From assembly GCF_019468565.1 (NCBI RefSeq), contig NZ_CP080521.1, positions 5,828,001 to 5,892,000 on the forward strand: a stretch of DNA of 64,000 nt, in the 5' to 3' direction. Under the pieces are notes generated by a model. It searched no databases. It saw only the letters and a list, made by a program, of their open reading frames with translations, and was not told where the DNA came from. How positions within the stretch are numbered: the first letter of the stretch is position 1; each line of letters starts with the position of its first letter. Of the stretch, positions 33,672 to 43,711 are shown in pieces. The DNA is from Pseudonocardia sp. DSM 110487 (GTDB taxonomy: Bacteria; Actinomycetota; Actinomycetes; Mycobacteriales; Pseudonocardiaceae). The position numbers and the translations under genes were made by a program.

Positions 33672-35705
33672 ATGGCGCCTGTCCTGCGCAGCTACGTGAA
33701 CGGCGGGTGGCACCGCCCGGCGGAGGAGGGGCGACCGCTGCACGACGCGGTGACCGGCGCGGAGGTCGCCCGCATCTCCTCGGCCGGGATCGACTTCGCC
33801 GCTGCGCTCGACCACGGCAGGCGCGTGGGCGGGCCTGCGCTGCGAGGGCTGACCTTCCACCAACGCGCGGCTCTGCTCAAGGCGCTCGGCCAGCACCTGC
33901 GCGAGCACCGCGACCGCCTCTACGCCGTCTCGGCGCAGACCGGGGCCACGCTCGGCGACTCCAAGTTCGACGTCGACGGCGGCATCGGCGTGCTACTCGC
34001 CTACGCCTCGAAGGGCCGCAGGGAACTGCCCAACGACACGTTCTACGTCGACGGCGCCGTCGAGCCGCTGGGGCGCGGCGGGACGTTCGTCGGCCAGCAC
34101 ATCTGCACGCCGCTGCGCGGGGTCGCGGTGCAGATCAACGCGTTCAACTTCCCGGTGTGGGGGCCGCTGGAGAAGCTCGCGCCCGCGTTCCTCGCCGGCG
34201 TGCCGTCGCTGATCAAGCCGGCCAGCCCCACCGCGTTCCTCACCGCGGAGCTGGTGGAGCTGATCGTGGAGTCCGGGCTGCTCCCGGAGGGCTCGCTGCA
34301 GTTCGTGGCGGGCGGCACCGGCGATCTCCTCGACCACCTCACCGAGCAGGACCTCGTCTCGTTCACCGGCTCGGCGTCGACCGCGACGAAGCTGCGCACG
34401 CACCCCACCGTCGTCCAGCGTGCCGTGCGGTTCACCGCCGAGGCCGACTCGCTCAACCTGTCCGTGCTCGGCCCGGACGCGGCACCGGGTTCACCCGAGT
34501 TCGACCTGTTCGTGAAGGGCCTCGTGGCCGAGATGACGGTCAAGGCGGGCCAGAAGTGCACCGCCATCCGCCGCGCGTTCGTGCCCGAGCGGCACGTGGA
34601 CGCCGTGGTCGAGGCGGTGTCGGCGCGGCTGGCCCGCACGACGATCGGCAACCCGGCGAGCGAGGGCGTGCGGATGGGCGCCCTGGCGAGCCTCGAGCAG
34701 CGCGAGGAGGTGCGCCGCAGCGTCAAGGCGCTCGCCGATGCCGGCCGGATCGTCTTCGGTGACCCGGAGAAGGTCGACGTCGTCGACGCCGACGCGGAGC
34801 GCGGCGCGTTCGTCTCCCCGATCCTGCTGGTCGCCGACCCGGACCGCGCCGAGCCGCACGAGGTGGAGGCGTTCGGGCCGGTGTCCACCGTCATGCCCTA
34901 CCGCGACACCGCGCACGTGATCGAGCTGTCCGCGCGCGGACAGGGCAGCCTCGCCGGCTCGGTGGTGAGCGCGGATCCCGCGTTCGTCCGCGAGGTGGTG
35001 CTCGGCGCCGCCCCGTGGCACGGGCGGCTGCTCGTGCTCAACGAGAAGGACGCGAAAGAGTCCACCGGCCACGGCTCCCCGCTCCCGGCGCTGGTGCACG
35101 GCGGCCCCGGCCGCGCGGGTGGCGGCGAGGAGATGGGCGGCATCCGCGGCGTGCTGCACCACATGCAGCGCACTGCGGTGCAGGCCGACCCGGACACGCT
35201 CACCGCGATCACTGGCCGCTGGGTTCCCGGCTCGCAGCGGACCGTCACCGACGTCCACCCGTTCCGCAAGCACTTGGAGGAGCTGCGGGTCGGCGACACG
35301 GTCATCGCCGGCCCGCGGCGCGTCACGCAGGAGGACGTGGAGCACTTCGCCGAGTTCACCGGCGACACGTTCTACGCCCACATGGACGCCGAGGCCGCCG
35401 CGGCCAACCCGCTGTTCGGCGAGCGGGTGGCCCACGGCTACCTCGTGGTCTCGCTCGCCGCCGGGCTGTTCGTCGACCCCGACCCCGGCCCCGTGCTCGC
35501 CAACTTCGGCGTCGACAACCTGCGGTTCCTCACGCCCGTGAAGTTCGGCGACGAGCTGACGGTCACCCTGACCTGCAAGCAGCTCACGCCGCGCGACACC
35601 GCCGCGTACGGCGAGGTCCGCTGGGACGCCGACGTGACCCGCCAGGACGGCGAGTCCGTAGCGCGCTACGACGTGCTGACGCTGGTGGCGAAGAAGGAGG
35701 GGTGA
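33672..35705 (+). CDS. paaZ: bifunctional oxepin-CoA hydrolase/semialdehyde dehydrogenase PaaZ
   Basis: The 677-residue fusion opens the oxepin-CoA ring (C-terminal MaoC-like (R)-hydratase) and oxidises the resulting aldehyde (N-terminal aldehyde dehydrogenase). Dehydrogenase motifs are INAFNFPVWGPLEKLAPA, SFTGSASTATKL, the catalytic Glu block TAEADSLN and the Cys nucleophile in GQKCTAIRR. The MaoC part from about 535 has DVEHFAEFTGDTFYAHMDAEAAAANPLFGERVAHGYLVVSLAAGLFV, with the Asp/His pair. ATG 33672 follows CGGAGG by about 8 bases. It is transcribed away from the other paa genes, followed immediately by paaK. Confidence 0.96.
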   Translation: MAPVLRSYVNGGWHRPAEEGRPLHDAVTGAEVARISSAGIDFAAALDHGRRVGGPALRGLTFHQRAALLKALGQHLREHRDRLYAVSAQTGATLGDSKFDVDGGIGVLLAYASKGRRELPNDTFYVDGAVEPLGRGGTFVGQHICTPLRGVAVQINAFNFPVWGPLEKLAPAFLAGVPSLIKPASPTAFLTAELVELIVESGLLPEGSLQFVAGGTGDLLDHLTEQDLVSFTGSASTATKLRTHPTVVQRAVRFTAEADSLNLSVLGPDAAPGSPEFDLFVKGLVAEMTVKAGQKCTAIRRAFVPERHVDAVVEAVSARLARTTIGNPASEGVRMGALASLEQREEVRRSVKALADAGRIVFGDPEKVDVVDADAERGAFVSPILLVADPDRAEPHEVEAFGPVSTVMPYRDTAHVIELSARGQGSLAGSVVSADPAFVREVVLGAAPWHGRLLVLNEKDAKESTGHGSPLPALVHGGPGRAGGGEEMGGIRGVLHHMQRTAVQADPDTLTAITGRWVPGSQRTVTDVHPFRKHLEELRVGDTVIAGPRRVTQEDVEHFAEFTGDTFYAHMDAEAAAANPLFGERVAHGYLVVSLAAGLFVDPDPGPVLANFGVDNLRFLTPVKFGDELTVTLTCKQLTPRDTAAYGEVRWDADVTRQDGESVARYDVLTLVAKKEG

Positions 35706-35706
35706 C

Positions 35707-37032
<1,326 letters not shown>

Positions 37033-37239
37033 GAAAAAGAAACTTCGGCGAGACCGGAACAGATCCGGGTCCCGGGGAGTTGTAGCGATCAGGTCGTCAG
37101 TTTCGGTGCTCGTGTTTTGCACGCCCGCAGGAACAAGGTCGGTGGTTCGGTTCAGGCGTCACAAGGACGCCGGGGCACCCATCGCGGCCGGCCGGTCCCC
37201 GCACAGTGCGGAGGCCATCTGACCTGCGAGGAGCAGTTC

Positions 37240-37443
37240 ATGGCACAGGGAACCGTCAAGTGGTTCAACGGCGAGAAGGGCTTCGGCTTCATCAGCCAGG
37301 ACGGCGGAGGCGCTGACGTCTTCGTGCACTACTCCGAGATCGACGCCGGCGGCTTCCGCAGCCTCGACGAGGGGCAGCGCGTGGAGTTCACGATCGGCCA
37401 GGGCGCCAAGGGCCCCCAGGCCACGGGCGTCCGCGTCCTCTGA
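37240..37443 (+). CDS. cspA: cold-shock domain protein
   Basis: A 67-residue single cold-shock domain that binds single-stranded RNA or DNA. It opens MAQGTVKWFNGEKGFGFISQDGG (RNP1 KGFGFI) and has DVFVHYSEI (RNP2) and FTIGQGAKGPQATGVRVL. An upstream leader of about 200 bases without a gene fits the long 5' UTR of cold-shock mRNAs. GAGGAG lies about 8 bases before the ATG. A strong hairpin terminator follows 16 bases after the stop. Confidence 0.95.
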   Translation: MAQGTVKWFNGEKGFGFISQDGGGADVFVHYSEIDAGGFRSLDEGQRVEFTIGQGAKGPQATGVRVL

Positions 37444-37458
37444 TCCACAGCTGAAGTC

Positions 37459-37493
37459 CAGGAGCCCGCCTCCCCCGTGGAGGCGGGCTCCTG
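37459..37493 (+). terminator. hairpin terminator after the cold-shock gene
   Basis: A perfect 15-bp stem, CAGGAGCCCGCCTCC (37459-37473) with its complement at 37479-37493, and a 5-base loop. There is no T-run, as is common in high-GC actinomycetes. Confidence 0.8.
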
Positions 37494-37507
37494 CCATTCG
37501 CGGACCT

Positions 37508-37541
37508 AGTGTCCCGAACCGGAAGTCCGGTTCGGGACACT
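37508..37541. repeat. perfect 16-bp palindromic arms with 2-base centre
   Basis: AGTGTCCCGAACCGGA and its exact complement are separated by AG. It lies 15 bases after the cold-shock terminator and 54 bases before the next gene. A 2-base loop makes it poor as an RNA hairpin, so a DNA-binding site or a cruciform-type repeat is more likely. It is preceded by CCT, giving the CCTAGTGTCCC motif also seen at 56641. Confidence 0.6.
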
Positions 37542-37595
37542 GGTTCCGCACGCGCTGGGCCATCCGCCCGCCGAACCCCCATCGGGAGCACTCCC

Positions 37596-38546
37596 ATGTC
37601 GACGACCTCGGCACGCCGCTCGCTCTCCCCGGTCCCCGTCGCAGCGCGGGAGATCACCCTGCACGGCAGGCCGGTCGCCTTCCTCGAAGCAGGCGCCGAC
37701 AGCGGCGGTCCCGTCGTCGTACTGCTGCACGGGCTGGCCAGCAGCTCACAGACCTGGTCGGGGGTGCTGCCGCTCCTCGGCCGGCACGCCCACGTCATCG
37801 CCCCCGACCTGCTCGGTCACGGGAAGTCCGCCAAGCCGCGCAGCGGCGACTACTCCCTGGGGGCGTACGCGGCGGGCGTACGCGACCTGCTGATCACCCT
37901 CGAGCTGGACCGCGCCACCGTCGTCGGCCACTCCTTCGGGGGCGGGGTCGCGATGCAGTTCGCCTACCAGTTCCCGGAACTGGCGCAGCGCCTCGTCCTG
38001 GTATCCAGTGGCGGCCTCGGCAGAGCGGTCAACGTCGCGCTGCGCGCGGCGACCCTGCCAGGTACCTCGATGGTCCTACGGGCACTTCCGGCGATCAGCC
38101 CGCCATGGCTCACCCGCCTCGCCCGCCGGGTGGTGCCTGCGCTCGACCGTCCCGACCTCGTCGGGATGGCCTCCGCCGTCGCCTCGTTCACCGACCGGGG
38201 CGCCAGGGGCGCGTTCGCCCAGACCGTGCGCGGCGCCCTGAACCTGTCGGGCCAGCGCCTGGAGGGCACGGAGCGGCTCTACCTGCTCGCCGACGTCCCC
38301 GTGCTGCTCGTCGGCGGCAGCGAGGATTCGGTGATCCCGGTCGAGCACACGCTGGGCGCCCACGACCTGCTCCCCGGCAGTCACCTGGAGATCTTCGACG
38401 GCGCCGGACACTTCCCGCACGTCGAGCAGCCGGTCCGGTTCGCCGACCTGCTGATGCGTTTCCTCACCGGCACCAGCGCCGCGCGATCGGACATGGACTC
38501 GCTGCGCCGCCGCCTGCAGGCCGCGCCCAGCCCTGCCGCCGGCTGA
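37596..38546 (+). CDS. alpha/beta hydrolase
   Basis: A 316-residue alpha/beta-hydrolase-fold protein. It has the oxyanion HG motif (VVVLLHGLASSSQTW), DLLGHGKS, the nucleophile elbow GHSFGGG with catalytic Ser, a late Asp in GSEDSVIPVE and the catalytic His in GAGHFPHVEQP. The cap domain (ARRVVPALDRPDLVGMASAVASF) resembles those of C-C hydrolases and haloperoxidase-like esterases. ATG 37596 has GGGAG 8 bases before it; a frame starting at 37509 would run through the palindrome and is rejected. It is monocistronic; substrate unknown. Confidence 0.85.
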   Translation: MSTTSARRSLSPVPVAAREITLHGRPVAFLEAGADSGGPVVVLLHGLASSSQTWSGVLPLLGRHAHVIAPDLLGHGKSAKPRSGDYSLGAYAAGVRDLLITLELDRATVVGHSFGGGVAMQFAYQFPELAQRLVLVSSGGLGRAVNVALRAATLPGTSMVLRALPAISPPWLTRLARRVVPALDRPDLVGMASAVASFTDRGARGAFAQTVRGALNLSGQRLEGTERLYLLADVPVLLVGGSEDSVIPVEHTLGAHDLLPGSHLEIFDGAGHFPHVEQPVRFADLLMRFLTGTSAARSDMDSLRRRLQAAPSPAAG

Positions 38547-38595
38547 CACCCCCTCTAGTCTGCGGGAACATCCAGCCCCTTGGAGAGCCACCGCA

Positions 38596-39678
38596 GTGAT
38601 CAACGACGACGAGCGCATCGCCCTGTTCCTCGACTACGAGAACCTGGCAATCGGGGCCCGCGACGGCCTCGGCGTGGCCCCGTTCGACTTCGGACCGGTC
38701 GCCGACGCGCTCGCCGAGCGCGGGCGGGTGGTGGCGCGGCGGGCCTACGCCGACTGGTCCGCCTTCGACGAGGACCGCAGGCTGCTGACGAGGGCGCAGG
38801 TGGAGCTCATCGAGATCCCGCAGCGCGTCGGCGGCTCCCGCAAGAACGCCGCCGACATCAAGATGGCGGTCGACGCGATCGAGCTCGCTTTCGCACGCGG
38901 GTTCATCACCACGTTCGCGATCGGCACCGGTGACTCCGACTTCACCCCGCTCGTCCACAAGCTGCGGGAGCTGGACAAGCGGGTGATCGGGATCGGGGTG
39001 CAGTCCTCGACGTCGGCACTCCTGCCACCGGCCTGCGACGAGTTCCTGTTCTACGACCGCCTGCCCGGGGTCGAGCCGGGGCAGCCGGCACGCCGCGGCC
39101 GTGCCCGCTCGCGCGTGCAGGCCACGTCCGTCGAACCGCCCCTCGAGGAGGAGCCCGCGCCCGCGGCGGCCGAGGAGCCCGCGCCGACCGATGCCGGCGA
39201 CCCGGCACACCTCGTCACGAGCACGCTCGCCGGCCTGCAACGCCACGTCGACGGGCCGGTGCTCGCCTCCCGGCTCAAGCGCGCCGTCCTGCGGAAGGAC
39301 CCCACGTTCGACGAGGCCGACCACGGCTTCCGCGGGTTCGGCGAGCTTCTGCGCCACCTGGAGGGCGAGCACGTCCTCCAGCTCAGGGCCGGGTCGGCGC
39401 AGGGCGACCCCGAGGTGACCTTCCTCGAGGACGGGTCGGAGGTCGACGAGGCCTTCGCGCTGCTCGTCGACGTCGTCCGGCAGCTCCAGGCGTCCGGCGC
39501 ACGGCCGCAGCTCAGCGGGCTCAAGGACCACCTGCGCAAGCGACGGCCGGGCTTCAGCGAGAAGCGCTACGGCTTCAACACGTTCCTGTCCTTCGCCAAG
39601 GCCGCGCAGGCCCGCAATCTGGTCGGGATGGCGTGGGACCAGACCACGAACGAGTACCTGCTGCAGGTTCCCGACTAG
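38596..39678 (+). CDS. NYN-domain nuclease with two OST-HTH/LOTUS domains
   Basis: A 360-residue protein. The N-terminal NYN (PIN-like) domain has the acidic residues of a nuclease centre: FLDYENLAI (D13, E15), NAADIKMAVDAIE and IGTGDSDFTPLVHKL (near 112-120). A Glu/Pro/Ala-rich linker leads to two winged-helix OST-HTH (LOTUS) repeats at about 210-275 (DGPVLASRLKRAVLRKDPTFDEADHGFRGFGELLRHL) and 295-355 (GLKDHLRKRRPGFSEKRYGFNTFLSFAKAA). LOTUS domains bind RNA, including G-rich structures, in other systems. A role in RNA processing or surveillance is inferred. GTG start 38596; monocistronic. Confidence 0.87.
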   Translation: MINDDERIALFLDYENLAIGARDGLGVAPFDFGPVADALAERGRVVARRAYADWSAFDEDRRLLTRAQVELIEIPQRVGGSRKNAADIKMAVDAIELAFARGFITTFAIGTGDSDFTPLVHKLRELDKRVIGIGVQSSTSALLPPACDEFLFYDRLPGVEPGQPARRGRARSRVQATSVEPPLEEEPAPAAAEEPAPTDAGDPAHLVTSTLAGLQRHVDGPVLASRLKRAVLRKDPTFDEADHGFRGFGELLRHLEGEHVLQLRAGSAQGDPEVTFLEDGSEVDEAFALLVDVVRQLQASGARPQLSGLKDHLRKRRPGFSEKRYGFNTFLSFAKAAQARNLVGMAWDQTTNEYLLQVPD

Positions 39679-39705
39679 ATCCCGTTCCACCCGCCCCAGG
39701 CCCCA

Positions 39706-40686
39706 TCAGAGGGGTACGTCGGTCCCGACGCCCTGCTCGCGCGCGGCCCGCAGCACCAGCGCCGCCGCTGCCGCGTCCTGGGCGGCGACGCCGACCGACT
39801 TGTAGAGGGTGATCTGGTCGTCCGCGGCGCGGCCGGGCCGGGTGCCCTCCACGAGCTCGCCCAGCTCGGCGTGCAGGTGTTCCTCGCCGATCAGGCCGGA
39901 ACGGACGGGTTCGAGCAGGTCGACGGTGCCCGCGGGGAACGGCGCCAGTGCCGCGCGCCGGGTCTCGACGCACACCAGCGCGTCGGCCACGGTGGCGTCG
40001 TCGATCTCGCGGCCGACCGCGCGGACGGACGTGACGTGCATCCCAGGGCTGAGCCAGGCACGCTGGATCGCCGGCTCCCCCTCCGCGGTGGTGCCGCAGG
40101 CGATGTCGGCACCGTCCAGCGCCTCGGCGTAGGAGGCGGCGCCGCGCGCGGCCACGCCCAGCTCGGCGGCGAGATCGGTGGCGAGGACGGCCGCGCGCGT
40201 GGGCTCGCGCCCGGCGACCCTGATCTCGCGGATCGGCCGGACGCGGCACATCGCACGTGCGTGCGACCGCGCCTGAACCCCGGTACCCAGGATCGCGAGC
40301 ACCGCGGCGTCGGGGCGGGCGAGCAGCCGCGCCGACAGCGCCGAGGCCGCGCCGGTGCGCACGGCGGTGATCACGGTGCCGTCCAGCAGCGCGGCCGGAC
40401 GGCCGGTCTCGGGGTCGCAGGCGACGATCACGGCCTGGTGGGTCGGCAGGTCGGTGCCCGCGTTGCGGTGGTAGAGCGTCACGATCTTCGCCATCAGCAT
40501 CTGCGCCGACGGGACGTAACCCGGCATCGCGGCGAGCACGCCGTCGTGGTCGGGTACGAGGGCCCCGATCCGGTCGGGGACCGACGCCCGCCCCGCGCTG
40601 AGGTCGGCCATGGCGGCGGCGAGAGCGTCGATGAGCTCGTCGAGATCGAGCAGCTTCTCGACCTGCGTGCTGGTGAGCACGAGCAT
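39706..40686 (-). CDS. ornithine cyclodeaminase/mu-crystallin family protein
   Basis: A 326-residue NAD(P)-dependent enzyme. It has the family N-terminus (LTSTQVEKLLDLDELIDALAAAMADLSAGRASVPDRI), the Lys-containing AKIVTLYHRN block, the Rossmann loop AILGTGVQARSHARAM and the VVGREIDDATVADAL-like SVRAVGREIDDA segment. Members deaminate and cyclise ornithine, reduce ketimines or dehydrogenate amino acids such as alanine. It is divergent from the amidohydrolase gene and shares its 147-bp promoter region containing a CGGTAGT half-site. Convergent with the NYN gene. Confidence 0.87.
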   Translation of the reverse strand: MLVLTSTQVEKLLDLDELIDALAAAMADLSAGRASVPDRIGALVPDHDGVLAAMPGYVPSAQMLMAKIVTLYHRNAGTDLPTHQAVIVACDPETGRPAALLDGTVITAVRTGAASALSARLLARPDAAVLAILGTGVQARSHARAMCRVRPIREIRVAGREPTRAAVLATDLAAELGVAARGAASYAEALDGADIACGTTAEGEPAIQRAWLSPGMHVTSVRAVGREIDDATVADALVCVETRRAALAPFPAGTVDLLEPVRSGLIGEEHLHAELGELVEGTRPGRAADDQITLYKSVGVAAQDAAAAALVLRAAREQGVGTDVPL

Positions 40687-40783
40687 GCCTTGTCTCCTGT
40701 CTGCCTGAGTCGGTCAGGATGCCGGGCGCAGGAGTGGAGCGCCGGCTCGCCTCCACGATGGCGACCTCTCGCCCGCGAAACAT

Positions 40784-40798
40784 CGGTAGTGGATGCGG
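40784..40798. promoter_or_regulatory. CGGTAG-type dyad, site 1
   Basis: CGGTAGTGGATGCGG has one good half-site of the CGGTAGCNGCTACCG family. Its centre is 43 bases before the amidohydrolase start and about 105 bases before the divergent ornithine cyclodeaminase-like gene. Confidence 0.45.
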
Positions 40799-40833
40799 AT
40801 GTCGCCATCGGCCCGTCTCCGTAGAACCGGGGC

Positions 40834-42009
40834 ATGCCTCCCTCCACCATGATCCGCGGCGCGCGCCTCTTCGACGGGGCCGCGCTGCGGCAGGGCCGCC
40901 ACGCGAGCGTGCTCGTCGCCCGCGGCCGCATCACCGATGTCGACCTCGACGGGTCCGCGCCGCCGGACGGGGCGCGGGTCGTCGACCTCGGCGACGTGAC
41001 GCTGCTGCCGGGGCTCGTGGACGCGCACCTGCACCTCGGCTTCGACCCCGAGGGGAACGCGGTCGAGCAGATGCAACGCGACAGCGACGCCGTTCTGCTG
41101 CGGCGGATGCACGACAACGCGCAGGTGGCGCTGCATGCAGGCATCACGACGGTCCGGGATCTCGGGGACCGTCGCTACCTCGGCGTCACCCTGCGCGAGC
41201 GCTACGCCGCCGACCCGGGCGCCGGACCGGAGGTGCTGGTGGCCGGCCCGCCGATCACGCCGACGCGCGGCCACTGCTGGTTCCTCGGCGGCGAGGCGGA
41301 CGGGCTCGACGCGCTGCTGCACGCCGTCGAGGAGCGCGCCACACGCGGGGTGGACGTCGTCAAGATCATGGCGACCGGCGGGATGCTGACCCCCGGCCGC
41401 GCGCTGCACGAGTCGCAGTACACGCGTCGGGAACTGGCGGCCGTCACCGATGCCGCCCACCGGGCCGGCCTGCCGCTCACCGCCCACGCCCACGGGCCGG
41501 CCGGCATTGCCGACGCTGTCGCGGCAGGCGCCGACGGGGTCGAGCACTGCACGTTCGTCGGCGCCACCGGCATCGAGCCGGACTGGTCGACGGTGGCGGC
41601 GCTCGCCGATGCGGGCACCTTCGTCGGCGCCACCGAGGCGTGGCTGCCCGACGGTCCGCCCATCCCGGCGGGCGAGCTGATCGAGCGGGGATGGGAGAAC
41701 CTGGCGCGCATGCACCGCGAGGGCGTGCGCGTCGTCTGCTGCTCCGACGCCGGGATCGGGCCACGCAAACCGCACGACGTGCTGCCGCATGGCGTCGCAC
41801 TGCTCGCCTCGCTCGGCTTCCGCACGGCCGACGCGCTGGCCGCGGTGACGTCGGTCGCCGCCGACGCGTGCGGGCTCACCGGGCGCAAGGGCAGGCTGCT
41901 GCCCGGCCACGACGCCGACGTGCTGGCCGTCGCGGGCGACCCGACCCGCACCCCGGATGCCCTGCTCGACGTTCGCGCCGTGTTCCGGGCCGGACGGCGC
42001 GTCGTCTGA
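40834..42009 (+). CDS. metal-dependent amidohydrolase (imidazolonepropionase/prolidase-like)
   Basis: A 391-residue amidohydrolase-superfamily enzyme. Metal ligands are visible at VDAHLHLGF (H65, H67), GVDVVKIMATGGM (Lys near 180, the usual carboxylated Lys), HAHG (near 222), the following GVEHCTF His and CCSDAGIG (Asp near 307). A beta-sandwich flanks the barrel (FDGAALRQGRHASVLVARGRITDVD at the start, GHDADVLAVAGDP at the end). Relatives cleave cyclic amides or acyl-proline bonds. ATG 40834 is supported by homologous length and by the site about 43 bases upstream. It lies 57 bases before the PLP decarboxylase. Confidence 0.87.
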   Translation: MPPSTMIRGARLFDGAALRQGRHASVLVARGRITDVDLDGSAPPDGARVVDLGDVTLLPGLVDAHLHLGFDPEGNAVEQMQRDSDAVLLRRMHDNAQVALHAGITTVRDLGDRRYLGVTLRERYAADPGAGPEVLVAGPPITPTRGHCWFLGGEADGLDALLHAVEERATRGVDVVKIMATGGMLTPGRALHESQYTRRELAAVTDAAHRAGLPLTAHAHGPAGIADAVAAGADGVEHCTFVGATGIEPDWSTVAALADAGTFVGATEAWLPDGPPIPAGELIERGWENLARMHREGVRVVCCSDAGIGPRKPHDVLPHGVALLASLGFRTADALAAVTSVAADACGLTGRKGRLLPGHDADVLAVAGDPTRTPDALLDVRAVFRAGRRVV

Positions 42010-42016
42010 GCCGGAT

Positions 42017-42031
42017 GGGCAGTCACTACCG
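42017..42031. promoter_or_regulatory. CGGTAG-type dyad, site 2
   Basis: GGGCAGTCACTACCG has the right half-site ACTACCG and a five-of-seven left half. Its centre is 43 bases before the decarboxylase start, in the 57-bp gap after the amidohydrolase stop. Confidence 0.5.
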
Positions 42032-42066
42032 ATTCGCGCGGCCCGCCGCCCGGCGACCATGGCGCC

Positions 42067-43482
42067 ATGCCGTCCCGGATCCCCACCCTCGCGCCACCGC
42101 GCCCGCTCGAGCCGACCGGACCGGAGCTGCGCGCGCTGCTGTACGCGGCCGTCGAGCACGTGGTCGAGCTGGTCGACGGGTTGCCCGCAGCACCGCCGCA
42201 CGACCACACCGGGGTCGACGAGCTGCTCGCCGACCCCGCCGTGCGCCGACCGCCACCCGAGCACGGGCGGGGGGTCGACGAGCTGCTCGCCGTGCTCGAC
42301 CGCGCCGCGGCCAAGGGCATCAACAGCGCGAGCGGCGGCGTGTTCGCATACGTCCCGGGCAGCGGACTGGTCAGCGCGGCCGTCGCCGAGCTGCTCGCGG
42401 GCGTACTGAACCGCTACACCGGCCTCGCCCACCCGGCGCCCGGGCTCGTCGCGTTGGAGTCCGACGTCCTGCGCTGGGTCGCCGACCTGTTCGGGCTGCC
42501 GGCCACCGCGGCGGGCACCCTGACGACCGGTGCATCGCTCGCCACGCTGTCGGCGCTGGTGACCGCGCGAACGGCGATGCTGCCGCCGGACTTCCGCGCC
42601 GGCACGCTCTACGTCACCGCCCAGTCCCACCACTGCGTCGCGAAGGCCGCACGCATCGCCGGCTTCCCGGGAGCCGCAGTCCGGGTCGTCCCGACCGACG
42701 CCGACCTGCGCATGGACACCGAGGCACTCCGGCGGGCGATCGACGCCGACCGGGCCGCGGGACGGCTCCCGTTCTGCGTCGTGGCGACCGCGGGCACGAC
42801 GAACACCGGAACGATCGACCCGCTCCCCGCGATCGCCGAGGTCGCGGCGACGCAGCGGCTCTGGCTGCACGTCGACGGGGCCTACGGCGGCTTCTTCCAG
42901 CTCACCGACCGCGGCCACGACCGGCTCCGCGGCATCGAGCACGCCGACTCGCTCGTGCTCGATCCGCACAAGAGCCTGTTCCTGCCGTTCGGAACTGGCT
43001 GCCTGCTGGTCCGCGACGGCCGGCTGCTCGCCGCCGCCCACTCCCCGGACGACGATGCGCCCTACCTGCAGGACCTCGAGACGGGCACCCTTCCCGACTT
43101 CGCCGACCACAGCCCAGAGCTCACCCGCGAGTTCCGCGGGCTGAGGCTGTGGCTGCCCCTGCACCTGCACGGGGTGGCGGCGTTCCGGGCCGCGCTGGAC
43201 GAGAAGCTCGACCTCGCCGCGCACGTCCACGAGCAGCTGTCCGGGATCCCGGCACTCACCGTGCTCGGACCGCCCGACCTCTCGACCGTCGCCTTCCGCT
43301 GCCGCGCGGGCGATGCGGCGACGAGCGAGCTGCTTCGCCGCGTGAACGCCGAGCGGCGGGTGCTGCTGTCCAGCACCCGCGTCGACGGGCGGGTGCTCGG
43401 CCGGGTCTGCGTCCTCAACCACCGGTCCGACCGCAGCCGCGTCGACGAGGCCGTCGACGCGCTGCGCCGGTACGCCGGCTGA
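42067..43482 (+). CDS. PLP-dependent group II amino acid decarboxylase
   Basis: A 471-residue aromatic-L-amino-acid/glutamate decarboxylase-family enzyme. The PLP lysine is in DPHKSLFLP (K302), the His/Asp pair is in LHVDGAYGGFF, and TTGASLATLSAL and VATAGTTNTGTIDPL bind phosphate and cofactor. The C-terminal region (RRVLLSSTRVDGRVLGRVCVLNHRS) matches the family. The likely reaction is decarboxylation of an aromatic or related L-amino acid; some relatives are aldehyde synthases, depending on active-site residues not read here. It has its own CGGTAG-type site at the same spacing as the gene before it, so it may be expressed both separately and by readthrough. Confidence 0.88.
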   Translation: MPSRIPTLAPPRPLEPTGPELRALLYAAVEHVVELVDGLPAAPPHDHTGVDELLADPAVRRPPPEHGRGVDELLAVLDRAAAKGINSASGGVFAYVPGSGLVSAAVAELLAGVLNRYTGLAHPAPGLVALESDVLRWVADLFGLPATAAGTLTTGASLATLSALVTARTAMLPPDFRAGTLYVTAQSHHCVAKAARIAGFPGAAVRVVPTDADLRMDTEALRRAIDADRAAGRLPFCVVATAGTTNTGTIDPLPAIAEVAATQRLWLHVDGAYGGFFQLTDRGHDRLRGIEHADSLVLDPHKSLFLPFGTGCLLVRDGRLLAAAHSPDDDAPYLQDLETGTLPDFADHSPELTREFRGLRLWLPLHLHGVAAFRAALDEKLDLAAHVHEQLSGIPALTVLGPPDLSTVAFRCRAGDAATSELLRRVNAERRVLLSSTRVDGRVLGRVCVLNHRSDRSRVDEAVDALRRYAG

Positions 43483-43639
43483 TCGGGAATCACCCTCGGA
43501 TCGCCGTCACCAGCCAGGCCGCCGAGCCCAGCTCCACGCCCCGCTCCGTCTGGTGGGCCGCCATGGTCGTGTGCAGGGTGGCGAGTGCGCGGGCACGGGT
43601 GGGCGGGTCGAGCCTCCGCCGGTGCGGGACGGGCCGGAT

Positions 43640-43654
43640 CGGTAGCGGCTACCG
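43640..43654. promoter_or_regulatory. CGGTAG-type dyad, site 3a (perfect palindrome)
   Basis: CGGTAGCGGCTACCG is a perfect 7-1-7 inverted repeat. It lies 65 bases (centre) before the FAD monooxygenase start, 21 bases (two helical turns) from site 3b. Confidence 0.65.
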
Positions 43655-43660
43655 AAACTT

Positions 43661-43675
43661 CGGTACCCGCTACCG
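43661..43675. promoter_or_regulatory. CGGTAG-type dyad, site 3b
   Basis: CGGTACCCGCTACCG is a near-perfect dyad centred 44 bases before the FAD monooxygenase start, the same spacing as the sites before the amidohydrolase and decarboxylase genes. Confidence 0.6.
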
Positions 43676-43711
43676 ATTCCCGGGGCGGCGGCGGCCAGCA
43701 CCCTTCTCGGC

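Noticed and set aside
37033..37239. Riboswitch-like structure in the cold-shock leader
   Set aside because: The leader is long and would suit a cold-responsive fold, but no known aptamer or convincing alternative pairing was visible.
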